This document shows positions 1-7,433 of a DNA stretch of 64,000 nt, in pieces. The notes beneath the pieces are model-generated. The model was not told the DNA's origin, did no database searches, and saw only the letters and a program-made list of their open reading frames with translations. A program made the translations under genes and the position numbers. Origin of the DNA: an uncultured Sterolibacteriaceae bacterium (lineage in GTDB: Bacteria; Pseudomonadota; Gammaproteobacteria; Burkholderiales; Rhodocyclaceae). Numbering within the stretch: position 1 is the first letter of the stretch; each line of letters begins with the position of its first letter. The DNA is taken from positions 124,001 through 188,000 of the forward strand of contig CALARK010000021.1 in NCBI GenBank assembly GCA_937888595.1, in the 5' to 3' direction.

Positions 1-567
1 GTCGGTTTCGAGCAGCTTCGCCGCGGCACGGGCGCGCAGCACGCCGCCGACGTCGGGCGAGACGACCAGCAGGTCGTCGTGGCGCTGCTTCCAGATGTCG
101 CCGAGCAGGATCGGCGTGGCGTAGATGTTGTCGACCGGGATGTCGAAGAAGCCCTGGATCTGGTCCGCGTGCAGGTCGACCGTCAGCACGCGCTGCACGC
201 CGGAAGCCTGCAGCATGTTGGCGACGACCTTCGCGGCGATCGGCACGCGCGCCGAGCGCGGACGGCGGTCCTGGCGGGCGTAACCGAAGTAGGGCACGGC
301 GGCGGTGATGCGGCCGGCCGAGGCGCGCTTGAGCGCGTCGGCGAGGATCACCAGCTCCATCAGGTTGTCGTTGGCCGGTGCGCAGGTCGGCTGGAGGATG
401 AAGACATCCTTGCCGCGCACGTTCTCGAGCAACTCCACGCTGCTTTCTCCGTCGGAGAAGCGGCCCACGGTACAACGGCCCAGCGAGATGTTGAGCCGCT
501 TGGCGACGTCGGCAGCCAACTTGGGGTTGGCGTTGCCGGTAAAGACCATCAGACTGTCGTAGGCCAT
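1..567 (-). CDS. prs: Ribose-phosphate pyrophosphokinase (N-terminal part; runs off the window)
   Basis: The reverse strand reads MAYDSLMVFTGN and stays open to base 1, giving 189 codons of a protein that is normally about 315 residues. The N-terminal fold region, the RQDRR segment of the ATP-binding loop and the DLHADQIQGFFD metal and ribose-5-phosphate region are all visible. The enzyme makes PRPP from ribose-5-phosphate and ATP for nucleotide, histidine and tryptophan synthesis in the cytoplasm. It lies just downstream of tRNA-Gln and ispE on the same strand, an order common in Betaproteobacteria. Only the truncation by the window edge is unusual. Confidence 0.96.
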   Translation of the reverse strand, partial: MAYDSLMVFTGNANPKLAADVAKRLNISLGRCTVGRFSDGESSVELLENVRGKDVFILQPTCAPANDNLMELVILADALKRASAGRITAAVPYFGYARQDRRPRSARVPIAAKVVANMLQASGVQRVLTVDLHADQIQGFFDIPVDNIYATPILLGDIWKQRHDDLLVVSPDVGGVLRARAAAKLLETD

Positions 568-600
568 GATGTGCTGCCGAGGCGACGTTGGAAGCGAAAC

Positions 601-632
601 GGGCAGACACAGTTGCGTTTCTGGGTCTGCCC
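601..632 (-). other. Stem-loop in the prs leader
   Basis: An 8-bp perfect inverted repeat (GGGCAGAC at 601-608, GTCTGCCC at 625-632) with a 16-base loop lies between the 3' end of tRNA-Gln and prs. Only a short GTTTC follows it on the minus strand, so it is a weak terminator at best. It may be an RNA-processing site or an attenuator between the tRNA and prs. Confidence 0.4.
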
Positions 633-642
633 GACGGTGTTT

Positions 643-719
643 TGGCTGGGGAGGAAGGATTCGAACCCTCGTATGCCGGAATCAAAATCCGGTGCCTTAA
701 CCAACTTGGCGACTCCCCA
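643..719 (-). tRNA. tRNA-Gln (anticodon TTG)
   Basis: The reverse strand folds as a complete 77-base cloverleaf. It has a 7-bp acceptor stem (TGGGGAG with CTCCCCA), a D-arm, an anticodon stem CCGGA/TCCGG around loop TTTTGAT with anticodon TTG, a 5-base variable loop, a T-arm with TTCGAAT, discriminator G and an encoded CCA. It reads CAA (and CAG) codons. It sits between ispE and prs on the same strand and is probably co-transcribed with them. Confidence 0.97.
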
Positions 720-773
720 ATCTCGGGTCGCGAGCGGATGCTGCAACGCGAAAGGCCGCGAATTTTCCGGGTT

Positions 774-1643
774 TTACGGATGCATGTCAATCATTGATGC
801 CAATGCGTGAGGATGGGCCGGCAAGCCGCGCACGACCAGGGCAGCGACATCGTCCGGCAGGGAGCAGCGGGCCGCGTCGGCCGCAGCGCGGTCGCAAAAG
901 GACACGAAACAGCAGGCGCCCGAGCCCGTCATGCGGGCATCGCCGAAGCGGCGCAGCAGGTCGAGGTGCCGCGCGACTTCGGGATAAAGCCGGCAGGCGA
1001 CCGGCTCGAGGTCGTTGTGCCCGTCGCCGTTTCGCCAGGCAGCCGCTGCGATGGCGGGCGTATCGCGCCGCAGGTCCGGGTCGCGGAAAATCGCCGGCGT
1101 CGGCACGGCGACCGCCGGCAGGGTGAGCAGATACCACGCGTCAGGCACGGCGACATCGGTAAAGCGCTCGCCGACGCCTTCCGCGAAGCAATTGCGGCCA
1201 TGGATGAACACGGGCACGTCGGCACCGAGCGAGAGGCCGATGGCCTGCAACTGCTCGCGGGACAGGCCGCCATTCCACAGGTGGTTGAGCGCAACGAGCG
1301 TCGTCGCCGCATCCGAGCTGCCGCCGCCGAGTCCGCCGCCTTGCGGGATGCGCTTGTCGAGATGGATCGTCGCACCGGGCGCCGTCCCGCCGGGGCCGAC
1401 TTTTTCCCTGAGTGCCAGGGCAGCACGCACGACCAGGTTCTGCTCGTCCGGCACGCCCGGGGTCGGCGTTGCGAGGACGATGCGTCCATCGGTCCGCGAT
1501 TCGAAGCGCAGCGTGTCGCACAGGTCGATGAAGCGGAACACCGTCTGCAGCAGATGATAGCCGTCGGCACGACGGCCGACGACATGCAGGAACAGATTGA
1601 GCTTCGCGGGCGCCTGCCAGGCGCTGTCCCAGCCCAGGCTCAT
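774..1643 (-). CDS. ispE: 4-diphosphocytidyl-2-C-methyl-D-erythritol kinase
   Basis: This 289-residue GHMP kinase phosphorylates CDP-methylerythritol in the MEP isoprenoid pathway. Visible features are the N-terminal PAKLNLFLHV substrate segment, the ATP-binding GGGLGGGSSDA loop near residue 100 and LGADVPVF downstream. The start at 1643 was chosen because it overlaps the lolB stop as ATGA and gives the usual family length; a longer in-frame extension upstream encodes only lolB shadow. A copy of the dispersed 24-bp element lies inside the gene (1381-1405) and encodes KVGPGGTAP just before the ATP loop. Confidence 0.95.
   Translation of the reverse strand: MSLGWDSAWQAPAKLNLFLHVVGRRADGYHLLQTVFRFIDLCDTLRFESRTDGRIVLATPTPGVPDEQNLVVRAALALREKVGPGGTAPGATIHLDKRIPQGGGLGGGSSDAATTLVALNHLWNGGLSREQLQAIGLSLGADVPVFIHGRNCFAEGVGERFTDVAVPDAWYLLTLPAVAVPTPAIFRDPDLRRDTPAIAAAAWRNGDGHNDLEPVACRLYPEVARHLDLLRRFGDARMTGSGACCFVSFCDRAAADAARCSLPDDVAALVVRGLPAHPHALASMIDMHP
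1381..1405 (-). repeat. Dispersed 24-bp element, copy inside ispE
   Basis: Reads GCCGTCCCGCC then GGGGCCGACTTTTT on the plus strand, with one internal change from consensus. In the ispE sense it encodes KVGPGGTAP without shifting the frame. Confidence 0.6.
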
Positions 1644-2152
1644 CGCACCTCGCTCCATTCGTCGATCTTGAGGCGCACGAGGATGTCGTCGCGCTCCAGT
1701 TCGATCACCGTCGGCAGGGCATCCGCCGCATCGGCCTCGCGCTCGATGATGCGGATCCGCCATCCCTCCGCATCCTTCACCTCGCCGAGCAGCCAGCGGG
1801 CGGAAGCCTGCAGGGGCAGGCGAAAGCCGAAGACCTGTTCAGTCAAGGTCCCCCAGTCTTCCGCGACGAAGCGGCGCTGGTCGGCCAGCGTCAGGCGGGC
1901 GCCCGCGGCGTCGCGCTCGATCTCGGCGACGCCCTGGCCGAGCGGCGTCGCCAGCAGGATCGCGTCGTGCGCGGGCGCGTGGCGCCAGTCGATCTTCACG
2001 TAATGGCGGGTTTCACCCTGCCGCACGGCGAGGCGGCCATTGAGGGCGAAGGCGGTGATGTCCGCCAGCGGCGGGCGCGGCGGCAGCGGCTGCTGGCTCG
2101 CGCACCCCGCGAGGACGATGATCGTCAGCAGGCTGGCAACTATGCCGCGCAT
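1640..2152 (-). CDS. lolB: Outer-membrane lipoprotein localisation factor LolB
   Basis: This 170-residue lipoprotein has a short signal peptide ending in the lipobox LAGC (Cys17), followed by QQPLPPRPPLADITAF. LolB receives lipoproteins from periplasmic LolA and inserts them into the outer membrane. Length and the conserved neighbourhood (directly upstream of ispE, ATGA overlap) support the call. The start at 2152 shares one base with the stop of the upstream TPR gene (TGATG), so translation is probably coupled through TPR gene, lolB and ispE. Confidence 0.88.
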   Translation of the reverse strand: MRGIVASLLTIIVLAGCASQQPLPPRPPLADITAFALNGRLAVRQGETRHYVKIDWRHAPAHDAILLATPLGQGVAEIERDAAGARLTLADQRRFVAEDWGTLTEQVFGFRLPLQASARWLLGEVKDAEGWRIRIIEREADAADALPTVIELERDDILVRLKIDEWSEVR

Positions 2153-3924
2153 CAGGGCAGCAGGCGCTTGAGGGTCTCCGCCAGCGTTTCATTCGCCGGA
2201 CTGTCGCGCCGCGCCTTTTCCCAGGTCGCCTTCGCTTCGTCCTGCCGCCCGAGCGACCAGAGCACCTCGCCGAGGTGGGCGGCGATTTCGGGATCGGGGC
2301 GGATGCCGTAGGCTTGCTGGAGCACGGCGAGCGCCGCGTTCGCATCGCCGAGGCGGAACAGTACCCAGCCCTTGCTGTCGAGGATGAAGGGGTCGTTCGG
2401 CGCCAGTTCCAGCGCCTTCTCGATCAGCGTACGGGCCTCGGGCAGGCGCTCGTTGCGTTCGGCGAGCGAGTAGCCGAGGGCGTTGAGCGCATGGGCGTGG
2501 TCGGGCTTGATGTCGATGAGATGGCGCAGCCGGGTTTCAAGCTCATCGGAACGGCCGAGCTTTTCGGCCAGCAGCGCGGTCTCGTAGATCAGCTCGGGCT
2601 GGTTCGGCAACTTCTCGAGCCCGGCGACCAGAACGGCATGGGCGTCGGTCAGGCGGCCCGCTTCGCGCAGCAGCTGGGCCTCGCCGATCAGGAGTTGCGC
2701 ACGCTGGCGCGGATCGGCCGCCGCCGTGCCGGACAAATGGCGGCGGGCCTCTTCAAGCCGGCCCTGCTTCGCCAGCACGTTGGCGCCATGCAGGCGCGCG
2801 GACAGGTAGTGCTCGCCCGGGCCGACCGCATCGAACCACTTCAGCGCCTCCTGCCAGCGCTTGCCGTCCTCCGCGATCTGGCCAAGATAGTAGCGGGCCT
2901 TGTCGGCTTCCACGTGGCCGATCTCGACGAGTTTTCGCAGGTGGCGTTCGGCCTCGGCCGTGTCGTCGAGCTGCAGGGAAAGCACGGCCAGCGCGAACAC
3001 GACGTCGCCGTTCTTCGCCGGATCCTGCTTGCCCTGTTCGAGCAGGACGCCGAACTGGCGCCGGGCGTCCTGATAGCGATTGTCGCCCACGAGCGCGCGC
3101 GCATAGGCGAGCCGGGCATTGCGGGCACGCGGGTTCGCCGCGACGAAATCGCCGAGCGCCTCCATCGCCTGCGCACGGCTCTCGATCAGCTGGACATTCA
3201 GCAGGGCAGCGGCTTCCCAGTCCGGCTTCAGCTCGAGTGCACGCCCGACGGCAGTGCGTGCCATCGGCAGGTCGCGGGCCTCGGCCGCCGCCAGGGCACG
3301 CGCGTAGTGGGCTTCGGGATGTGCCAGATAGGGCTCGGTGACGGCGACGACCACGTCGAGAATCGCCTTGCGGTCGCCGCCGCGCGCGAACAGGCGATTC
3401 AGGTGGGAAAGATTCTGGCCGAGGTGCTGGGGCTCGGCCGCCAGCATGACGCCGAGCGCCATCTTGAGTTCATCATGGCGCCCCTGTATCGCCAGCAGGC
3501 GGATGAGCATCTGGCGCGCCTGGGCAGAGTCGGGATCGACTTCCCCCCACAACCGCGCCGTCTCGAGCGCGAGATCCGGCAGGCGCCCATGCATGGCGAT
3601 TTCGGTGGCGCGGCGGGCGATGCGCGGATCGCGGGTTTCCCGTGCGAGGTCCCGGTAGAGCGTGGCGGAATCGACCCAGTCGCCACGCTGGCCGGCGATC
3701 TCGGCCAGCAGGAAGCGATAGAGCCGCTCGGGTGTAAGTGCCAGTGACGGCAGGGCCGGAGCCCGCTCTTCCTCTTCATCCCTTTCATCCTTTTCCGCGG
3801 CGGCGGTTTTCCCGGCCACGGAAGGCCGGGCCCCGGCATCTCCATCCGGGCGCACGCCGTCCGGCATCAGGGTGCAGGCGGAAGCGATCAGGGCTGCGAA
3901 AAGGGCGGGGAAAAGGGGCTTCAT
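2152..3924 (-). CDS. TPR-repeat protein, putative exported or lipoprotein
   Basis: This 590-residue protein begins with a hydrophobic export signal (MKPLFPALFAALIASAC) with a weak lipobox at Cys17, then a charged acidic linker. The rest is helical tetratricopeptide repeats, for example around ALNALGYSLAERN and DSKGWVLFRLGDANAAL near the C-terminus. The start at 3924 follows from the signal peptide; upstream in-frame sequence has no export signal and runs into the mutM region. Proteins of this kind sit upstream of lolB-ispE in many Betaproteobacteria. The exact function is unknown; a role in envelope assembly is inferred. Confidence 0.82.
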   Translation of the reverse strand: MKPLFPALFAALIASACTLMPDGVRPDGDAGARPSVAGKTAAAEKDERDEEEERAPALPSLALTPERLYRFLLAEIAGQRGDWVDSATLYRDLARETRDPRIARRATEIAMHGRLPDLALETARLWGEVDPDSAQARQMLIRLLAIQGRHDELKMALGVMLAAEPQHLGQNLSHLNRLFARGGDRKAILDVVVAVTEPYLAHPEAHYARALAAAEARDLPMARTAVGRALELKPDWEAAALLNVQLIESRAQAMEALGDFVAANPRARNARLAYARALVGDNRYQDARRQFGVLLEQGKQDPAKNGDVVFALAVLSLQLDDTAEAERHLRKLVEIGHVEADKARYYLGQIAEDGKRWQEALKWFDAVGPGEHYLSARLHGANVLAKQGRLEEARRHLSGTAAADPRQRAQLLIGEAQLLREAGRLTDAHAVLVAGLEKLPNQPELIYETALLAEKLGRSDELETRLRHLIDIKPDHAHALNALGYSLAERNERLPEARTLIEKALELAPNDPFILDSKGWVLFRLGDANAALAVLQQAYGIRPDPEIAAHLGEVLWSLGRQDEAKATWEKARRDSPANETLAETLKRLLP

Positions 3925-4011
3925 GAGGGCGTTACTGAGGTCGGCACTAGAATGGCACCATGTTAGCAGTTTCCCATTTTCGCCACGCTTGGCGGACCGG
4001 AGGCGCCCCCC

Positions 4012-4833
4012 GTGCCTGAGTTGCCCGAGGTCGAGGTGACCCGCCGCGGCATCGCCCGCCGGGTCGAGGGCATGCGGCTCGAACGCGCCGTCCTGCGGAC
4101 ACCGACTTTGCGCTATCCGGTCCCGGACGGCCTGGCCTGGCAGCTGGCCGGCCGGACCTTGCTGGCGGTGAAGCGACGCGGAAAGTACCTGCTGCTCGAC
4201 CTCGACGGCGGCCATTTGCTGATCCATCTCGGCATGTCGGGCAGCCTGCGCTTCGTCGCACCGGATGCCCGGCCCGAGAAGCACGACCATGCCGACTTCG
4301 TCTTCGATACGCACGGGGATGATGGCGTCCTGCGCTACACCGACCCGCGCCGCTTCGGTGCCCTGCTCTGGCTGGAAGGCGACCCGCTTGACCATCCGCT
4401 GCTGGCGAAGCTCGGCATCGAGCCGCTGACGCGCACCTTCACGCCGGCCTGGCTCCATGCCGCGCTGCGCGGCAAGCGGATCGGCATCAAGCCGGCCATC
4501 ATGGACGGCAGCCTTGTCGTCGGTGTCGGCAACATCTATGCAGCCGAGAGCCTGTTCGATGCCGGCATCGATCCGCGCCGCGCCGCCGGCTGCGTGTCAC
4601 TGGCACGCCTCGAAAGGCTGGTGCCGGCGATCAAGCACACGCTGCAGGCGGCCATTCGCGCCGGGGGCAGCACGCTGCGCGATTTCTGCGGTCCCGAAGG
4701 CATGGGCGACTTCCAGGTGCGGCACAAGGTCTATGACCGGGCCGGCGAACCATGCACCGTATGCGGCACGCCCATCAAGTCAATCCGGCAGGGGCAGCGC
4801 TCGACCTGTTTCTGCCCGAAGTGCCAGCGGTAA
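4012..4833 (+). CDS. mutM: Formamidopyrimidine-DNA glycosylase (Fpg)
   Basis: This 273-residue DNA repair enzyme removes 8-oxoguanine and formamidopyrimidines and nicks the abasic site. The N-terminus, PELPEVE after Met removal, carries the catalytic Pro2 and Glu3. The Lys in RRGKYLLL is the conserved active-site lysine, and the C-terminal zinc finger has four cysteines (CTVCG and CFCPKC). The start is GTG at 4012 behind a GGAGG-like site. Its TAA stop is fused to a copy of the dispersed element, which separates it from the convergent uspA. Confidence 0.96.
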   Translation: MPELPEVEVTRRGIARRVEGMRLERAVLRTPTLRYPVPDGLAWQLAGRTLLAVKRRGKYLLLDLDGGHLLIHLGMSGSLRFVAPDARPEKHDHADFVFDTHGDDGVLRYTDPRRFGALLWLEGDPLDHPLLAKLGIEPLTRTFTPAWLHAALRGKRIGIKPAIMDGSLVVGVGNIYAAESLFDAGIDPRRAAGCVSLARLERLVPAIKHTLQAAIRAGGSTLRDFCGPEGMGDFQVRHKVYDRAGEPCTVCGTPIKSIRQGQRSTCFCPKCQR

Positions 4834-4857
4834 AAGTCGGCGCCGGCGGAACGGCGC
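4832..4857 (+). repeat. Dispersed 24-bp element between mutM and uspA
   Basis: AAAAGTCGGCGCC then GGCGGAACGGCGCC. It overlaps the mutM stop codon and abuts the stop of the convergent uspA gene. The two GGCGCC blocks could pair as a 6-bp hairpin. Confidence 0.8.
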
Positions 4858-5298
4858 CTACCTGACCAGCAGCAGCGGCACCCGCGTCAGATGCGTCACC
4901 TTGGCGGCCACCGAACCGAGCAGGGTCCCGCCGAGTCCGGTGTGGCCGCGCGTGCCGAGCAGGATCTGGTCGCAGCCGCGGCTGTTCGCGAACTCGACGA
5001 TGGTCTCCGCACTTTCGCCGACCGAGACATGCAGTTGCGGCTCGATGCCGGCCGCCTGCAAGCGGCGGCCCGCTTCGGCCAGCGCCTTGAGGCCCTCTTC
5101 CCGATGAAAGTCGCGCACCTGTTCCGCACCGACGAATCCGGCGACGTCGCCGGAGAGTGCCGGCTGGACGCTGAGCAGGTGAATCACGGGCATCGTCTTC
5201 CAGTCGTCGCGATGTGCGATCAGCCAGTCGATCGGCTTGAGCGACACCGCGGTGCCATCGACGGGTATCAGCCAGTTCGCTTGTTCCGGGTGCGTCAT
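4858..5298 (-). CDS. Universal stress protein (UspA family)
   Basis: This 146-residue single Usp domain begins with NWLIPVDGTAVSLKPIDW and ends with the ATP-binding-type motif GTRGHTGLGGTLLGSVAAKV and then VPLLLVR. The GxRGHxG-(9x)-GS pattern is the ATP-binding Usp signature, so it is probably a nucleotide-binding stress protein. The start at 5298 has a strong AGGAGG site. It lies 2 bases after the terC stop and is likely co-expressed with that membrane protein. Confidence 0.9.
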   Translation of the reverse strand: MTHPEQANWLIPVDGTAVSLKPIDWLIAHRDDWKTMPVIHLLSVQPALSGDVAGFVGAEQVRDFHREEGLKALAEAGRRLQAAGIEPQLHVSVGESAETIVEFANSRGCDQILLGTRGHTGLGGTLLGSVAAKVTHLTRVPLLLVR

Positions 5299-5300
5299 GC

Positions 5301-6038
5301 TCAATCCTCCTTTTTTTCCTGCGACTCGGCGAGCAGGTCGACGGGCGCGACGACCGGCCGCGCGGCGAGCGTGCGCGCCGCCAGCCATTTGCCGACCCCG
5401 ATGACCAGCAGCGCGCCGACCAGGGAAAGTACCTGCTTGGCGTAGGGCACGGCGGCGAAGGTATCCGGCGGCAGGGCCGGGTCGCCGACGATCATGCCAC
5501 CGCCGATCCAGCCGAGCAGCGCACCGCCGCCGGTGATCACGATCGGGAAGCGATCCATCAGCCTGAGCACGAGCTGGCTGCCCCAGACCACGATGGGGAT
5601 CGAGACGAGGATGCCGAACCCGACCAGCAGCATGCTCCCGTGGGCCGCCGCCGCGACGGCGATGACGTTGTCGAGGCTCATCACCGCGTCGGCGACGATG
5701 ATGGTCTTGATCGCGCCGGCCAGCGTGGCGGAGGCCGCGACGTCGCCGTGCCCCTCCGCCTCCGGCTGCAGCAGTTTGACGCCGATCCAGACCAGCAGCA
5801 GCGCGCCGACGATCTTGAGCCAGGGAATGTCGAGCAGCTGCAGGGCGAAGAAGATCAGCACCACGCGCAGGACGATCGCGCCGGCGACGCCCCAGAAGAT
5901 GCCCTGCCTGCGCTGCGCTTCGGGCAGCTTGCGGCAGGCCAGCGCGATCACCACGGCGTTGTCGCCGCCGAGCAGGATGTCGATGGCGATGATCTGCAGG
6001 ACGGCGAGCCAGAAGACGAGGGTGGTCGGGTCGGTCAT
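5301..6038 (-). CDS. TerC/YjbE-family integral membrane protein
   Basis: This protein of about 245 residues has seven or so hydrophobic segments. The TerC signature is visible: acidic residues inside membrane helices (LLGGDNAVVIAL near residue 25 and ADAVMSLDNVIAV near residue 120). The family is linked to metal (manganese) export or loading of exported proteins. ATG at 6038 is preferred; a GTG at 6044 is also possible, and neither has a clear ribosome site because the ferredoxin terminator ends just upstream. It probably forms a two-gene unit with the downstream usp gene. Confidence 0.85.
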   Translation of the reverse strand: MTDPTTLVFWLAVLQIIAIDILLGGDNAVVIALACRKLPEAQRRQGIFWGVAGAIVLRVVLIFFALQLLDIPWLKIVGALLLVWIGVKLLQPEAEGHGDVAASATLAGAIKTIIVADAVMSLDNVIAVAAAAHGSMLLVGFGILVSIPIVVWGSQLVLRLMDRFPIVITGGGALLGWIGGGMIVGDPALPPDTFAAVPYAKQVLSLVGALLVIGVGKWLAARTLAARPVVAPVDLLAESQEKKED

Positions 6039-6044
6039 GGACAC

Positions 6045-6083
6045 ACAAAAGAAAAGCTCCCGGCGCCGTCAGGCGCAGGGAGC
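6045..6083 (-). terminator. Intrinsic terminator after the ferredoxin gene
   Basis: On the minus strand, GCTCCCTGCGCC pairs with GGCGCCGGGAGC around a TGAC loop and is followed by TTTTCTTTTG. This is a strong rho-independent terminator between the ferredoxin operon and terC. Confidence 0.9.
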
Positions 6084-6108
6084 GGGCAGCACAGGATGCC
6101 GGCCGGAT

Positions 6109-6357
6109 TCAGCCGCCGGTGAGCTTCTTGAACTTCGCCATCAGCTGGTCTTGCGTCTCGACGTGGTTCGGATCCTGGGGGATGCAGTCCACCGGGCAAA
6201 CCTCGCGACACTGGGGGGTGTCGTAGTGGCCGACGCACTCGGTGCATTTGTCTGGGTCGATGATGTAAATCTCGTCACCTTGCGAAATCGCGTTGTTCGG
6301 GCACTCGGGCTCGCACACGTCGCAGTTGATGCATTCGTCGGTGATGATCAGGGCCAT
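6109..6357 (-). CDS. 2[4Fe-4S] ferredoxin, YfhL type
   Basis: This 82-residue ferredoxin has two cluster-binding motifs: CINCDVCEPECPN near the N-terminus and CTECVGHYDTPQC...CPVDC. The spacing in the second motif, with an insertion before the third cysteine, is typical of the Allochromatium/YfhL type. It carries low-potential electrons in the cytoplasm. It sits downstream of rsmD-coaD, a common arrangement in Betaproteobacteria and Gammaproteobacteria, and ends at a strong terminator. Confidence 0.94.
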   Translation of the reverse strand: MALIITDECINCDVCEPECPNNAISQGDEIYIIDPDKCTECVGHYDTPQCREVCPVDCIPQDPNHVETQDQLMAKFKKLTGG

Positions 6358-6380
6358 TGCTCTTACCTCTCGCTTTCTCT

Positions 6381-6872
6381 CTAAGAACGTTTTTGCATCC
6401 TGTCGAGCAGTCGTTCGACCACCAGCGGATGCACGAATTTAGAGACATCGCCCCCCAGGAACGCGATCTCTCTTACCATTGTCGCAGAGATGAACATGTA
6501 CTGTTCCCCCGGCGTCAAAAACAGGGTTTCGATGTCCGGATGCAGGCTGCGGTTCATGCCGGCCATCTGGAACTCGTACTCGAAGTCGGACACGGCGCGC
6601 AGGCCGCGCACGATCACCCGGGCGTTGCGCTCGCGCAGGAAGTCCATCAGCAGTCCGTCGAAACCGATCACCTTGACGTTGGGCATGTCCTTGCACAGCG
6701 TCTGCGCCATCTCGACGCGTTCGGCGAGCGGGAAGATCGGCCGCTTGCTGTGACTTTCGGCGATGCCGACGATGACGTGGGCGAACAGGCGTGCGGCGCG
6801 GCGCACCAAATCTTCGTGCCCCCGGGTGAAGGGATCGAAGGTGCCCGGATAGACGGCGATGCCGTTGTTCAT
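6381..6872 (-). CDS. coaD: Phosphopantetheine adenylyltransferase
   Basis: This 163-residue enzyme catalyses the penultimate step of coenzyme A synthesis, forming dephospho-CoA from 4'-phosphopantetheine and ATP. The nucleotidyltransferase motif GTFDPFTRGHED near the N-terminus and the ISATMVREIA motif near residue 128 are intact. The start at 6872 overlaps the rsmD stop by 4 bases, the widespread rsmD-coaD pair. Length and both motifs match the family. Confidence 0.97.
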   Translation of the reverse strand: MNNGIAVYPGTFDPFTRGHEDLVRRAARLFAHVIVGIAESHSKRPIFPLAERVEMAQTLCKDMPNVKVIGFDGLLMDFLRERNARVIVRGLRAVSDFEYEFQMAGMNRSLHPDIETLFLTPGEQYMFISATMVREIAFLGGDVSKFVHPLVVERLLDRMQKRS

Positions 6873-7426
6873 TGACGCCCCAGCAAATGATAGAAGACCT
6901 GACCGGCCTGGCCCTGCTTCAGGGTCTGCCAATCGCCCAGCGATTCGATGCGATGCTCGGCTTCGGCGTAGATCAGCGCGTCGGGCCGGGCCAGGGCCGG
7001 CAGCAGCGGGGTCACCCGTTCCAGCCAGCCCTGTCGATACGGCGGGTCGAGCAGGATCAGGTCGAAACCTTGGCCGACATCGCTCTGCTGCGCCGCAACG
7101 GACGCGAATTCTAGCGCATCCGCCCGCAGCGGCTTGAGGCGGGCTACAGCCGGGTCCAGGGCAGCGGCATTCTGCTTGAGGCGCGCGAAAGCGCCTGGGT
7201 CGCGCTCGACCTGCACCGCCTCGGCCGCACCGCGCGAGGCGCACTCGAAGCCGAGGATGCCGCTGCCGGCGAACAGGTCGAGGCAGCGCCAGCCCGTCAG
7301 GTCCTGGCCGAGCCAGTTGAACAGCGTCTCGCGCACGCGGTCCGGCGTCGGCCGCAGCCCGGGCGCATCGGCGACCTGGATCAGGCGGCTGCGCCACTCG
7401 CCGCCGGTGATGCGCAGCCTGCTCAA
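6869..7426 (-). CDS. rsmD: 16S rRNA (guanine966-N2)-methyltransferase
   Basis: This 185-residue SAM-dependent methyltransferase starts with the family-typical SRLRITGGEWRSR. It has the SAM loop DLFAGSGILGFE near residue 50 and the catalytic DPPY motif (LLDPPYRQGW). It methylates G966 of 16S rRNA. The start codon is TTG at 7426, set by the N-terminal homology. It lies 7 bases downstream of the M16 peptidase stop and overlaps coaD, so it is part of the same transcription unit. Confidence 0.94.
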   Translation of the reverse strand: MSRLRITGGEWRSRLIQVADAPGLRPTPDRVRETLFNWLGQDLTGWRCLDLFAGSGILGFECASRGAAEAVQVERDPGAFARLKQNAAALDPAVARLKPLRADALEFASVAAQQSDVGQGFDLILLDPPYRQGWLERVTPLLPALARPDALIYAEAEHRIESLGDWQTLKQGQAGQVFYHLLGRQ

Positions 7427-7433
7427 GTCGGAC

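Noticed and set aside
601..632. Calling the prs leader hairpin a firm terminator
   Set aside because: No T-run follows on the minus strand and the downstream prs gene would need transcription through it, so it was listed only as a stem-loop.
2275..3747. 490-codon plus-strand frame opposite the TPR gene
   Set aside because: Shadow of the TPR protein, which has a signal peptide and repeats and is translationally coupled to lolB.
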